Shown in pieces: positions 48,652 to 59,534 of a DNA stretch of 64,000 nt; within the stretch, counting starts at the first letter, position 1, and the number at the start of each line of letters is the position of its first letter. Under the pieces are notes generated by a model. That model did not search any database and had not been told where the DNA came from. It saw only the letters and a list, made by a program, of their open reading frames with translations. Source of the stretch: Centroberyx gerrardi (lineage: Eukaryota > Chordata > Actinopteri > Beryciformes > Berycidae); the NCBI RefSeq assembly GCF_048128805.1, contig NC_136000.1, positions 19,509,946 to 19,573,945 on the forward strand, in the 5' to 3' direction. A program made the position numbers and the translations under genes.

Positions 48652-51600
48652 ATGGAAGCAAGCAACAATAAAGTAAGTAAGGCTATGTTTCAAATTTAAT
48701 ACTCAGTTCCAAAAATATTTTAAGAGTTTACTTATAGAAAAGAATAATAGTTGATGACTCCTCACAATCAATTTTTGATTCTTATATTTTTCCTCTTTGG
48801 GTCTTTTCGTAAAGTTTCATAAAAGTTTCAGGATATAAGAGCCACCATGAGTCAGATAAAATTAGAGTTTAATCTGTTTGGCAGAACAGTTGGTGGTCTG
48901 GTCTGCCATGCCGTTCTAAAGTTATTTTTAACACCATCAAGAGTTACTACCAATAGACCACACTCACTAGAATATATGATAGCTTGTTTTTAACACTAAA
49001 GTTAGTCTTCAAGTTAAATTTTTGTCAAGATCTTTTATGTATGATCACATTTTTATAGCAAATATTACTATGGTAATAAACATATACTGTCACTGTCCTG
49101 TCTACGAGGACGTAAGGGATGTACTTTTTAGTAAAATGTCCTCTATTTATGTTGATTTCTTTGGGCTGGATGATTATGAAAAACTTGAGTTGTGCTTCAA
49201 GAAGGGAATCTTTTCTGTAGCAGATTTTATTTGCCAAGCTTGGGAGAGAAGGCAGAATATTTTGTTTAAGATCGAGCTGTATAATAATCTGTAATTTTGT
49301 AATGAAATGAAATGTATGACCACTGCAACTGTAACTTTGGTGTCTTGTAAACCCATGAGGGTTGGGCACTTTGTGTGCATGACACGAAAATAAAAGAAAA
49401 TCAATCATAATAAAAGAAAATCAATATACCTCCCAACAGCAAAACAGTCATATCAGTCACAGTACAATAAGGGAGAAAATTGTTTGCCCTAATAAAGTGT
49501 CTGCTACTCTGTTTGATTCTCTAGTCTCTGACAATTTCTTTCTGTTCTTATTTTTCTAGACGGGAACTACAGCTGAGGATAAAGCTCACCCTCCAAATAT
49601 AAATGTGACACCAGATCGAGAGCTCACCCCAAAGGATTCCCAGTCACCCTCTAAACTCATTGTCCATGGTATGTCATACACTCATCTCATCACCATCTAG
49701 TCTAGACTGTAGACATTGTTCTGCTTTAAATTAAAATAAAAAAATATTTGAAATAGGTTCTAAATTGTAACAATTAAAAATACAATAGAAATGCCAGTTT
49801 AAAAACTTTAATAGTTACCAGAAGCATTATAGTATTTTTGAACCAAAAATAATGTCCTCAGAAGTATCTTCTTATGAATTACATGATATATTTTTTCTCT
49901 GAGATGCCAAATACATACTACAGAATACACAAAAGAAATTAAAATATTTCAAATACACGCAGAGCAAATTTAAACTATACTTTTTTTAAATAATTTAATG
50001 TGTAGCCAAACTATTCATAACATCCATGTGTCCAGACAAGGACATTTACAAAATCACATAGATGTCTTTGGTTTGCCATGAAACATATAAATCTTATACA
50101 TTTAGTCTGTACAGTGCGCTCATCCTTTGTTACACTGATTCAATATTTTTGTGTCTTCACACCAGGTCAGCTTGCCAGTTCTCTTGAGAAGGGCAAGCAC
50201 AAACCTAAGCTCCTAGCTGACCCTGTGACAGATAAGGAAAATGCTGTTAAGCCAAAACTCCAGATAAGTTTGAGCACATTCACTGTCAAGTGTGGTGAAG
50301 ATCTGAAAGTAGAGATCCCAGTGACCGGGCTCCCAGCACCGAAGATTGAATGGAAAAAAGATGGTCAGACAATTAAAGAGACATCAAGGCTGGAAGTTTC
50401 AAATACATCATCATCAACAGTTCTTCGTATCAGATATGCTAACAGGGAGAATTCTGGCCAGTACTCTATCACAGCAAGCAACAGTGCTGGAGCAGTTACG
50501 GGAGAAATTACTGTGGTTATTCTTGAAAAGCCTGACCCACCCACAGCGCCTGTGAGGATCGATGAGGTCAGTTCTGACTTTGTCACCATTTCCTGGGAGC
50601 CACCAGAATACACAGGAGGTTGCCAGCTAGACAACTACATAGTGGAGAAACGTGACACTGCAACTACAGAATGGCAGATTGTGTCAGCAACTACAGTAAG
50701 AACCACAATCAAAGTCACCAAGCTGAAGACAGGTAGTGAATACCAGTTCAGGGTTTTTGCAGAAAACAGGTATGGAAAGAGCACTGCAATCAGCTCCCCT
50801 ACTGTTATTGCACAGTATCCTTTCACTGAGCCCTCCGCTCCTGGCACCCCCTTTGTGTCCACAGTGTCAAAGTACAGCATGGTGGTTGAATGGAAACCTC
50901 CTGCCAAAGACGGAGGCAGCCCCATCATCGGCTATCACCTTGAACGCAAAGAGAAGAACAGCATTCTATGGACCAAGCTGAACAAGCTTGTTATAACTGA
51001 CGCTCGCTTCAAAACATCTGGACTGGAGGAAGGCATTGAGTATGAATTCAGAGTGTTTGCTGAGAATATTGCTGGAGTCAGCCCGTTTAGCAAGATATCT
51101 GAATGCTACGTGGCAAGAGACCCCTGTGACCCACCTGGGAAACCTGAAGCTATTGTCATCACTAGGGAGAATGTCACCCTCCAGTGGGCAAAACCCCAGT
51201 ATGATGGAGGAAGCACCATCACAGGTTACATTGTTGAAAAGAAGGAGCTGCCCGATGGCAGGTGGATGAAGGTGAACTTCACCAATGTTATTGAAACTCA
51301 GTTCACAGTCACAGGCCTGACAGGAGGCGAGAATTATGAGTTTAGAATAACTGCCAGGAATGGTGCTGGTGTTTGGAGCACACCCTCTGAGAGTACAACG
51401 ATCATCGCTCAGGATGTTATTGAAGCACCAACAGCATCCATGGATCCTAAATTCAAGAGTGTAACTGTTATTCCGGCTGGTGAGACATTTACTATTGATG
51501 CTGATTACTTGGGGAAGCCCCTCCCCGAGATCAAGTGGTTGAAGGATGGAAGGGAAATTGACAAAGGTACATCCAGAATGGAGGTCAAAACCACCCTCAC

Positions 51601-54600
51601 TCATACTGCTCTGACTGTCAGGGACTGTACACGAGTGGATGGGGGACACTTTGTCTTGAGCCTCAGTAACATTGGTGGAACTACATCTATCCCAGTTAAT
51701 GTGAAGGTCCTGGATAGACCTGGTCCTCCTGATGGGCTGCTGAAGGTGAAAGTTGTCAGTGCAGAGAAGTGCCACCTTCACTGGAACCACCCCTTGAATG
51801 ATGGAGGTGCCAGTGTTTCCCACTACGTCATTGAGAAAAGGGAGACTAGCCGCGTCTCGTGGACCGTGGTTGAGCCTCAAATCCAAGCTGTCAGTTACAA
51901 AGTGACAAAACTGGTGCCTGGCAAAGAATATATATTCAGAATTGCTGCAGTGAATAAATTTGGTGTCGGTGAACCTCTGGAGTCAGACCCCTTTATTGCA
52001 CAAAACCCTTTTACAACTCCTAGTGCACCTTCAACTCCTCAAGCCAGTGCTGTGACTGGAGACTCTATAGTGCTAACGTGGGAAAGGCCTGAGAGTGATG
52101 GTGGTTCAGAAATTGATGGCTACATCTTGGAGAAACGTGACAAAGATGGCGTCAGGTGGACTAAATGCAACAAGAGAAGACTAAACGACCTGCGTTTCCG
52201 ATGCACAGGACTTACTGAAGGACATTATTATGAGTTTAGAGTATCAGCAGAGAATGCTGCAGGTGCAGGTGCACCCAGTGAGCCAAGTGAGTATATTAAG
52301 GCCTGTGAAGCTACTTACCCACCTGGCCCTCCTACCAACCCCAAAGTAACTGACCATTCCAGCACTACTGTGTCTCTGGCTTGGTCAAAGCCCATCTATG
52401 ATGGCGGAGCAAACATCAGTGGATTTGTAGTTGAGATGAAAGAAGCAGCAGAGGATGAGTGGACCACATGTACACCAATCACAGGTGTAGAGGACACAAA
52501 CTACACTGTGAGGAGACTGAGAGAGAATGCTGAGTACAACTTCCGTATACGTGCGATGAACATTGCTGGACTTGGAGAGCATGTGGATTTACCCAGGTCT
52601 GTGACTGCAGCTGAGAAACTGGAGGCACCTGAGATTGAGTTGGATGCTGCCTTGAGGAAGATTGTGAATGTTCGGGCCTGTTCCACACTGCGTCTGCTTG
52701 TCACCATCAGAGGGAGGCCAGAGCCTGAGGTCAAATGGACAAAGGCAGGTGGTGCTCTCAGTGGACGTGCTCAGATTGAGGTTACAAGCTCCTACACAGT
52801 GTTATTGATTGAAAATGTCAATAGACTTGACACAGGAAAGTATGAGTTGACTGTTGAGAACTGCAATGGCTCCAAATCAGCATTCATCAGTGTTCGAGTG
52901 CTGGACTCACCCAGTGCACCAACCAACTTTGAAGTGAAGGATGTAAAGAGAGACTCTGTATTGATCTCATGGGAGGCACCTCTCATTGATGGCGGTGCAA
53001 AGATTTCACACTACATAGTGGAGAAGAGAGAGGAGGCTAGAATGGCATTCGCAAGTGTCTGTAGCAACTGTGTGAGAAACTCATACAAGATTGACAATCT
53101 CCAGGAAGGATGCTTCTATTATTTCCGTGTCCTGGCTGTGAACGAGTTTGGCACTGGACAGCCAGTGGAGACAACTGAGGGTGTCAAGGTTTCTGAGGCT
53201 CCTCTGCCTCCTGGTAAAATCACTCTCAGTGACGTTACTTGCAACAGTGCGACACTCTCATGGGAGAAGCCTGATCATGACGGAGGAAGCAAAATCACAT
53301 GCTATGTTGTAGAAATGCAGGCTAAGGAAGATGACAAATGGACAATATGTTCAGACATTAAAGCACTGGAAGCAACTATTAATGGGCTGACAAAAGGAAA
53401 GGAGTATTTCTTTAGAGTGACAGCCGTGAATGACAAGGGAAAGAGTGAACCAAAGTCCCTATTGGCACCTGTTACTGTAAAGGACATTACTGCTGAACCC
53501 ATCATTAATTTGCTGTGCAACACATTCAGTGTGAAGGCAGGAAATGATTTAAAGATTGATGTTCCATTCAAGGCTATACCACAGCCTGAGGTAGCCTGGA
53601 AAAAAGATGGCAACCTACTGAAGGAGACGAGTAGGGTAAATGTGCAGACATCTGACACATCATCTCAGATCATTATCAAAGATGCCACCAGGGTGGATGT
53701 TGGAGAATATGAGGTGACTTTGACCAACTCAGTTGGAACCAAATCTGCTGAGATCTTTGTTAATGTTTTTGACAGACCCGGACCACCAAGTGACATCACT
53801 GTGGATGAAGTGAGTTCTGACTTTGTGTCTCTGTCATGGCAGCCCCCAAATTATAATGGTGGATGTCAAATCAACAATTATGTGGTTGAGAAGAGAGACA
53901 CAACCAGCACAATATGGCAGACTGTGTCAGCTACAGTTGCCAGAACATCAATCAAAATTTCTCGTCTTACACAAGGCACTGAATATCAGTTCCGCATTGC
54001 TGCAGAGAATCGCTATGGCAAGAGCCACTTTGTTGACTCTGAACCTGTAGTTGCCCAGTATCCCTTCAAGCCCCCTGGTCCACCAACCAACCTCCATGTT
54101 GCCCATGCCTCAAAGTCTGTCATGGTGGCTGCTTGGAGCAAGCCACACAATGATGGTGGCAGCCCTATCATTGGTTATCACATTGAATGCAAAGATCAAA
54201 GCAGTATTCTGTGGACAAAGTTAAATAGGAGCCCAGTGACCGAGAACCAGTTCAAGGTAACAAGCGTTGAGGAGGGCCTGATATACGAGTTCCGTGTCAG
54301 TGCTGAGAACATTGCTGGTGTTGGATCCTGCAGCAAAGCATCTGAGCCTGTAGCAGCCAGAGACCAGTGTGATCCTCCACGCAACCTCACGGTCACCAAT
54401 ATAACTAATAGCTCAGTTTCTCTCTCCTGGGACAAACCAGAATATGATGGCGGTGCCAAAATAACGGGTTACATTGTTGAGTGTAAAGAGCTCCCGGATG
54501 GCTGCTGGCTTAAGTGCAACTTCACCAATTTACTGGACACCTACTTGGATGTGACAGGCCTCACAGAGGATGCTCAATATGATTTCCGGGTTATTGCGAA

Positions 54601-56673
54601 GAATGCAGCTGAACTCTTCAGTGCACCCTCTGAGGACACCGGAGCTGTCACAGTAAAGCATGATGTGGATTCACCCACCATTAGCTTGGAGGACAGATTT
54701 AGACAGGCAGTGGTTGTCAAAGCAGGAGACCTCCTGAGAATAGATGCTGATGTAACTGGCCGTCCCCACCCTACGGTGTCCTGGTCTAAGAATGGTAGAA
54801 AGATTGACACCAAGGGAAGGGTGGAGGTAACATCAACAAAGACGCACACCTCTCTACTTATCAAAGAAAGCATCAGGAAAGACTCGGGACAGTACATTCT
54901 GACCCTACAGAACACAGGTGGTACCAGATGTCAGGCTATCACCTGCAAGGTGCTGGACAGGCCTGGCCCACCTGCTGGACCTCTGGAAGTGTCTGGACTC
55001 TCAGCAGAGAAATGCACCCTGAAATGGGGGCCCCCTCAGGAGACTGGTGGTGCTGAGATCATGCACTACATTGTTGAGAAGTGTGAAACCAGCCGTGTAG
55101 CCTGGACCCTGGTGTACGGAGACATGATGGCAACAACATGCAAAATCACCAAGCTGCTCAAAGGAAATGAATACCTATTTAGGGTGAGGGCGGTGAACAA
55201 ATATGGCGATGGGGAGGCCCTGGAAAGTGAGCCCACCAAGGCCATGGATCCCTTTACTGTCCCATCTGCTCCTACTGATGTTGAGGTCACAAGTGCAACC
55301 GGCGAGGCTATGACCATCTGCTGGAAGAGACCCGAATCTGATGGTGGCAGCAGCATCAGTGGTTACATCATCGAAAAGAGGGAGAAGCAGGGCCTGCGCT
55401 GGGTCCGCGTCAATAAGAAACCCGTCTATGACCTGCGAGTCAAAGCCTCCAGCCTGCGCGAGGGATGCGAGTATGAATTCAGAGTCTTCGCTGAGAACGC
55501 TGCTGGACTAAGTGATCCCAGTGTCCCATGCCCGCTCACCCTGGCAGAGGATCCCAAGTTTCTACCTTCCCCTCCAGCAAAGCCCGCTGTGATTGACTCC
55601 ACCAGGTCCTCCATCACTCTGACATGGAACAAGCCACTGTTTGACGGTGGAGCGGCTGTAACTGGGTACAGAGTCGAATACAGAAAAACAGCAGAGGAAG
55701 ATTGGACTGTCGGCGTTATGAACACAGATAAAACAGAGTTTGCAGTGTTTGGACTCACATCAGGGGTGGAGTATGTGTTTGTTGTCAGATCCATAAACAA
55801 GATTGGTGTCAGCGAGCCCAGCCCTGAGACGGATCCTGAAGTGGCCATGGAACGAGAGGAGGAGCCCATGTTTGACATTAGCAATGAGATGAGGAAGACG
55901 CTCCTTGTTAAAGATGGCAGCTCCTTCACTTTGACTGTGCCCTACAGTGGCAAACCTGTTCCCAGTGTGATGTGGGACAAAGCTGATGTAGATCTGAGAG
56001 TCAGAGGAATGATCAATACCACCAGCAGCGTCACCTCTATCACAGTTGAACGGGCAACGCGTGATGACTCTGGTAAATACACGGTCAAACTGCAGAATAC
56101 CGCTGGGAAAGCCAGTTTGACCCTGAACGTGAGGGTTTTGGATTCCCCTGGTCCTCCAACTCGTGTTGCAGTTAAAGATGTGACCACGACCTCTGCCACC
56201 ATTACCTGGGACACCCCAGAGAACGAGGGAGGAGCTCCTGTTAAGAACTACCTTGTGGACATGCGGGAGATCAGCAAGAAAGGATGGAGCAGGCTCACTG
56301 ACACCTGCCACCGACTGTCCTATAAGGTGTCTGACCTGGAGGAGGGAGGAGTCTACTTCTTCAGAGTCACCGGTGAAAATGAGTACGGCATTGGTGTTCC
56401 AGCTGAGACCAAGGAGGGAACAAAGATGACAGGTACATTAATCTGAAAGAATACATCATAAGTACTTTATGAAAAGGGTTACTGTGTCAAGTAGTAATAA
56501 ATAACCTAATGGGTGTTATGGGATTAGTGTCTAGGTAATGTGAATAGCTGGAGGGAATAGTTAGATGTAAAGCACTAGAATTGCTTCAATGCACATTATG
56601 CTATTTCCTGAGTAACAAAGTTTTGTTTTTCATTTCAGATCAAACAAATTGGGAGTTAGAACTGTCGGCTTAG
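48652..56673 (+). CDS. Free-standing titin-like protein: 21 Ig/FN3 domains of the A-band C-zone type
   Basis: Four coding exons with GT-AG junctions: 48,652-48,672, 49,560-49,668, 50,166-56,432 and 56,639-56,673. They sum to 6,432 nt in frame (2,143 aa). After about 70 low-complexity residues, domains follow in the order Ig-FFF-Ig-FFF-Ig-FF-Ig-FFF-Ig-FFF-Ig-F (6 Ig, 15 FN3), each about 97 aa. This is one full 11-domain titin C-zone super-repeat and ten domains of a second. Period marks: FN3-1 (DEVSSDFVTISW) and FN3-9 (DEVSSDFVSLSW) are exactly one super-repeat apart, as are the two ELPDG(R/C)W segments. Titin-type linkers (DRPGPP, DSPGPP) recur. There is no kinase, PEVK, Z-repeat or signal peptide. 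In muscle, such domains are laid along the thick filament and bind myosin and MyBP-C; whether this protein does is inference. The 6.3-kb exon recalls the giant A-band exon of titin, suggesting a duplicated piece of that gene. Introns are small; intron 1 carries a LINE fragment. Confidence 0.88.
49020..49430 (+). mobile_element. 3' fragment of a LINE ORF2
   Basis: The 49,022-49,294 frame contains CHCPVYEDVRDVLFSKMSS and ends VADFICQAWERRQNILF, typical of the extreme C-terminus of fish LINE ORF2 proteins (Cys-rich CPxYxDxR block, then a Trp-Arg helix). It is followed by a short 3' UTR and a repeated aaaataaaagaaaatcaat tail at about 49,387-49,425. It lies in intron 1 of the titin-like gene, same strand. 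Confidence 0.7.
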
Positions 56674-57041
56674 CAAAGTCACAAAGCTAAGGTCCCTTGT
56701 CTCCTTCCCAACGCCCTGTTTATCACCATCTCTTCCTGTCAAGACTTGGATCCTCATCTATTTCTCATCTTCATCCAGTTTTCTTCTGTTAGATGCATTA
56801 TAAGTATTTGTGAATAGTGTTCAATTCTTGAGATCAATTACAAGATGACTCTATCAATTTAAGTGAATGCACTTTGATTATAATCTTTGGATACATTGCC
56901 AGATAAAGGCAATTATGTTATAATGTTGCCTTTTTAATGTTTGTATACTAGTAACATATTATAATTTTTGATTTGAGAAGAAATTTGCATTATTCTGAGT
57001 TTTTTCTGATTTTTCATTCTATTTGTAAACAAATAATCTAC

Positions 57042-57071
57042 AATAAAGTGAAACTGATAAAAAAAAAAAAA
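57042..57071 (+). terminator. Poly(A) signal of the titin-like gene
   Basis: A canonical AATAAA at 57,042-57,047 is followed 12 bases later by a genomic run of about 13 A (57,059-57,071). The terminal exon would therefore be about 420 bases long with a 3' UTR of roughly 385 bases. The A-run at the cleavage point is unusual for a normal gene end. Confidence 0.65.
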
Positions 57072-57074
57072 TTG

Positions 57075-57486
57075 CTGTTGCTGGGTGTGTTATGTAAAGA
57101 AAGGGTAGCCTCTAACTCCAAATTAAAACCAACGAAAAGACAGCCTATCATCAGCCTAGTCATCATGAACAACAGAAGAGGATGGCAGAGTATCTCACTC
57201 TGTTGACCAAACTGGCCACAGTAACTCAAGCTAACACCCAGGCTGCAGCCAAGTTGTGGGTCCAAGGTCCAAACCTGTTGAGTTGTGCCTAAAAATAGAC
57301 GTCACAAGATATTTTTGCCATCTGTTGCGCTTTATATGCAAATATGTCACTATGGGAACCGGTGCGTAAATACAGGAAAAGGAAGTAGCTAGCAAGTAAC
57401 CGGAACTACCCAACGCAAAAACTTTTCTGTCAACTGAACTGGGAGTAACTTAAACACAAATAACTTTTCGAGCTGAAAATTACAAC
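57075..57486 (+). promoter_or_regulatory. Interval holding the cib1 promoter
   Basis: Only about 415 bases separate the titin-like 3' end from the cib1 start codon, so the cib1 promoter must be here. Visible motifs are a perfect MEF2 consensus, ctaaaaatag (57,289-57,298), immediately followed by gacgtcac, a CRE-like site (57,298-57,305). No TATA box stands out near the start codon. Confidence 0.4.
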
Positions 57487-59139
57487 ATGGGAACAACAGC
57501 AAGTCAACTTGGAAAGGATTTGCTCTCAGAATACCAAGTAAGTTTGTAACGTAACATTGAAAACTCTGTTGACGTCGTTAGCCTAGTGGACTTAATTGGG
57601 AACTAACTACGGTCTACTGTTGGGAGTAGCTCTGTTTACGCTCACTGTATAGCTACAGTAAGTTAGCCAATTTAGCTTAAACTACCTGTAGGCATAGTCT
57701 TTGCTAGAAAACCGAATATAAGTATAACAACAGCTTTGTGGAGCTATAACGTTGTCATCATGCCGATCGCTGATATGTTAATATGATAATATTACCAAAC
57801 CTTTCTTACTGGCTTCCTCACATAGCCAGAGTTGTACAGATGTACCAATATGGACAGAATAAAAAATAACGAGGCACCAACTTGGGCTCATCTGTGATGA
57901 TTATTCTAATGATGCTTATTTGTACTTTCAGGAGTTAACATTCCTAACAAAGCAAGAAATTCTTCTGTAAGTGACCGACTACATGCCATAACGTTACAAT
58001 TAATTTATAGTATAATAATAATAGTACCGTAAGTTCCTAAATATAATTAAGCAATTGAAATAATCTGGCATTGCGTATTGTGATAAATGAGAAATTTTTG
58101 TTTTCTGTTTAGTGCTCACAAGAGATTCACTGAACTGCTCTCCAAAGAGGATAAAGCCCTTCCAAACCCCAGAGTGCCATTGGAGAGTATTCTTACTCTG
58201 CCAGAACTCAAGGTGATAAGAGACTTAACCATGTGAAACAGAGGGAACATTATGTTTTCATTGCTGGAGTAGGATTTCCTTCAGACTCTGTACTTGTCCT
58301 GTGCTTGGTGTGTTCTGGTGATGTACTTGGAGGAAGTGCTGTAAGGACTATCAGACTGATAAGGTGTTACTGACCCTTGTCCTTGTTCTCACCTACTCTC
58401 GCAGTCCAACCCTTTCAGAAAAAGGATCTGTCATGTATTCTCAACATCTGACATGAAGGATGGAAGTCTGACCTTTGAGGACTTCCTGGACCTTCTAAGT
58501 GCCTTCAGCGACTCTGCTACTCTGGAAATCAAATCCCACTATGCGTTCCGCATTTTTGGTAATTAACTTGATAAAATGTTAATGTTGGTTTGTTAACATT
58601 TTGATGCTAATTGATTTGTGTAATAGGCATCGTTTTATTTTGATTTATTCAGACTTTGATGATGATGGCACCCTGGATGGCGGGGACCTGGAGAAGCTGG
58701 TGAACTGCCTGACCGGTGAGACAGATGACACCAGACTAACCTCTGAGGAAATGAGACAGCTCATTAACAATGTGAGTTCAGTGAGGCGTCCCATCTCTAA
58801 CAATTAAACAAGGTGGAGACACACTGGCTGATTGAAGCAATCCTCTATGGTTGCAGCTCGATCTGCAGCGCATAGTGACGTGTCTGTTGGTTTAACAGTT
58901 GTTTTTTTTTCTGCCCATAATTTAGATTCTTGAAGAGTCTGACATCGACAAGGATGGGACAGTGAACCTCTCAGAGTTTCAGCACGTCATTTCAAGATCA
59001 CCGGATTTTGTCAGGTGAATAGTATTCTGATTACTGTTATCATTGAATATTTGTATTATACCTAATACACACAATTTAGTTCATTATGATTGCTATAACA
59101 ATAACATTTCTCCGCAGTTCTTTCAAGATTGTGCTGTGA
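57487..59139 (+). CDS. cib1: Calcium and integrin-binding protein 1
   Basis: Seven coding exons: 57,487-57,537; 57,932-57,966; 58,113-58,212; 58,405-58,558; 58,653-58,771; 58,926-59,014; 59,118-59,139. All are GT-AG, and the 570 nt are in frame (189 aa; human CIB1 is 191). The start MGTTAS fits an N-myristoylation signal (Gly2, Ser6). Two functional EF-hand loops are visible, DFDDDGTLDGGDL at residues 114-126 and DIDKDGTVNLSEF at 159-171. The end SPDFVSSFKIVL matches the family C-terminus that occupies the integrin-binding groove. CIB1 is a small calcium sensor that binds the cytoplasmic tail of integrin alpha-IIb and several kinases; it is membrane-tethered by myristate. The gene runs tail-to-tail with rccd1. 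A poly(A) signal of the ATTAAA type lies at 59,343-59,348. Confidence 0.96.
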
Positions 59140-59534
59140 AGACCTATAGCAGGCTGTGGAAATGGATCTCCTCCCTTTGATTCTCACATTGTGGTTGCTA
59201 TTTTTCAACTAAATTAGAACAATTTTAGATATTTGCCTTAATTTATATTTACCTGTGGATTTTACTGTCTGAACTGTTTTATGTAATATTTGTGAAATAT
59301 AAGAGCTTTCCTACTTTTTAAAGATTTCTATACAGAGGAAAAATTAAAAAAAATGTTGACTTAAACTACTCTCTTACCATGCTTTTTTCTATTATTGATC
59401 TAAGAAGACACACAAATGGGGTAGGCAGAATTCATATACATATCTAAAATATATTTAATCCAAAGGTATTTACAGCTCATGATATGTGCTCCAAAGTCCA
59501 TTGTTCATAAATACCAAGGAGAGTCAGCAATATT

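Noticed and set aside
49022-49294. 90-codon frame considered as an exon of the titin-like gene
   Set aside because: It resembles the end of a LINE ORF2 protein, carries its own A-rich tail and is skipped by the in-frame exon model.
50966-51886. 306-codon minus-strand frame
   Set aside because: Antisense shadow of the titin-like exon; biased codon positions of repeated Ig/FN3 coding sequence keep the opposite strand open.
55426-56311. Minus-strand frames of 167 and 183 codons
   Set aside because: Also antisense shadows of the titin-like exon, with no splice or start context.
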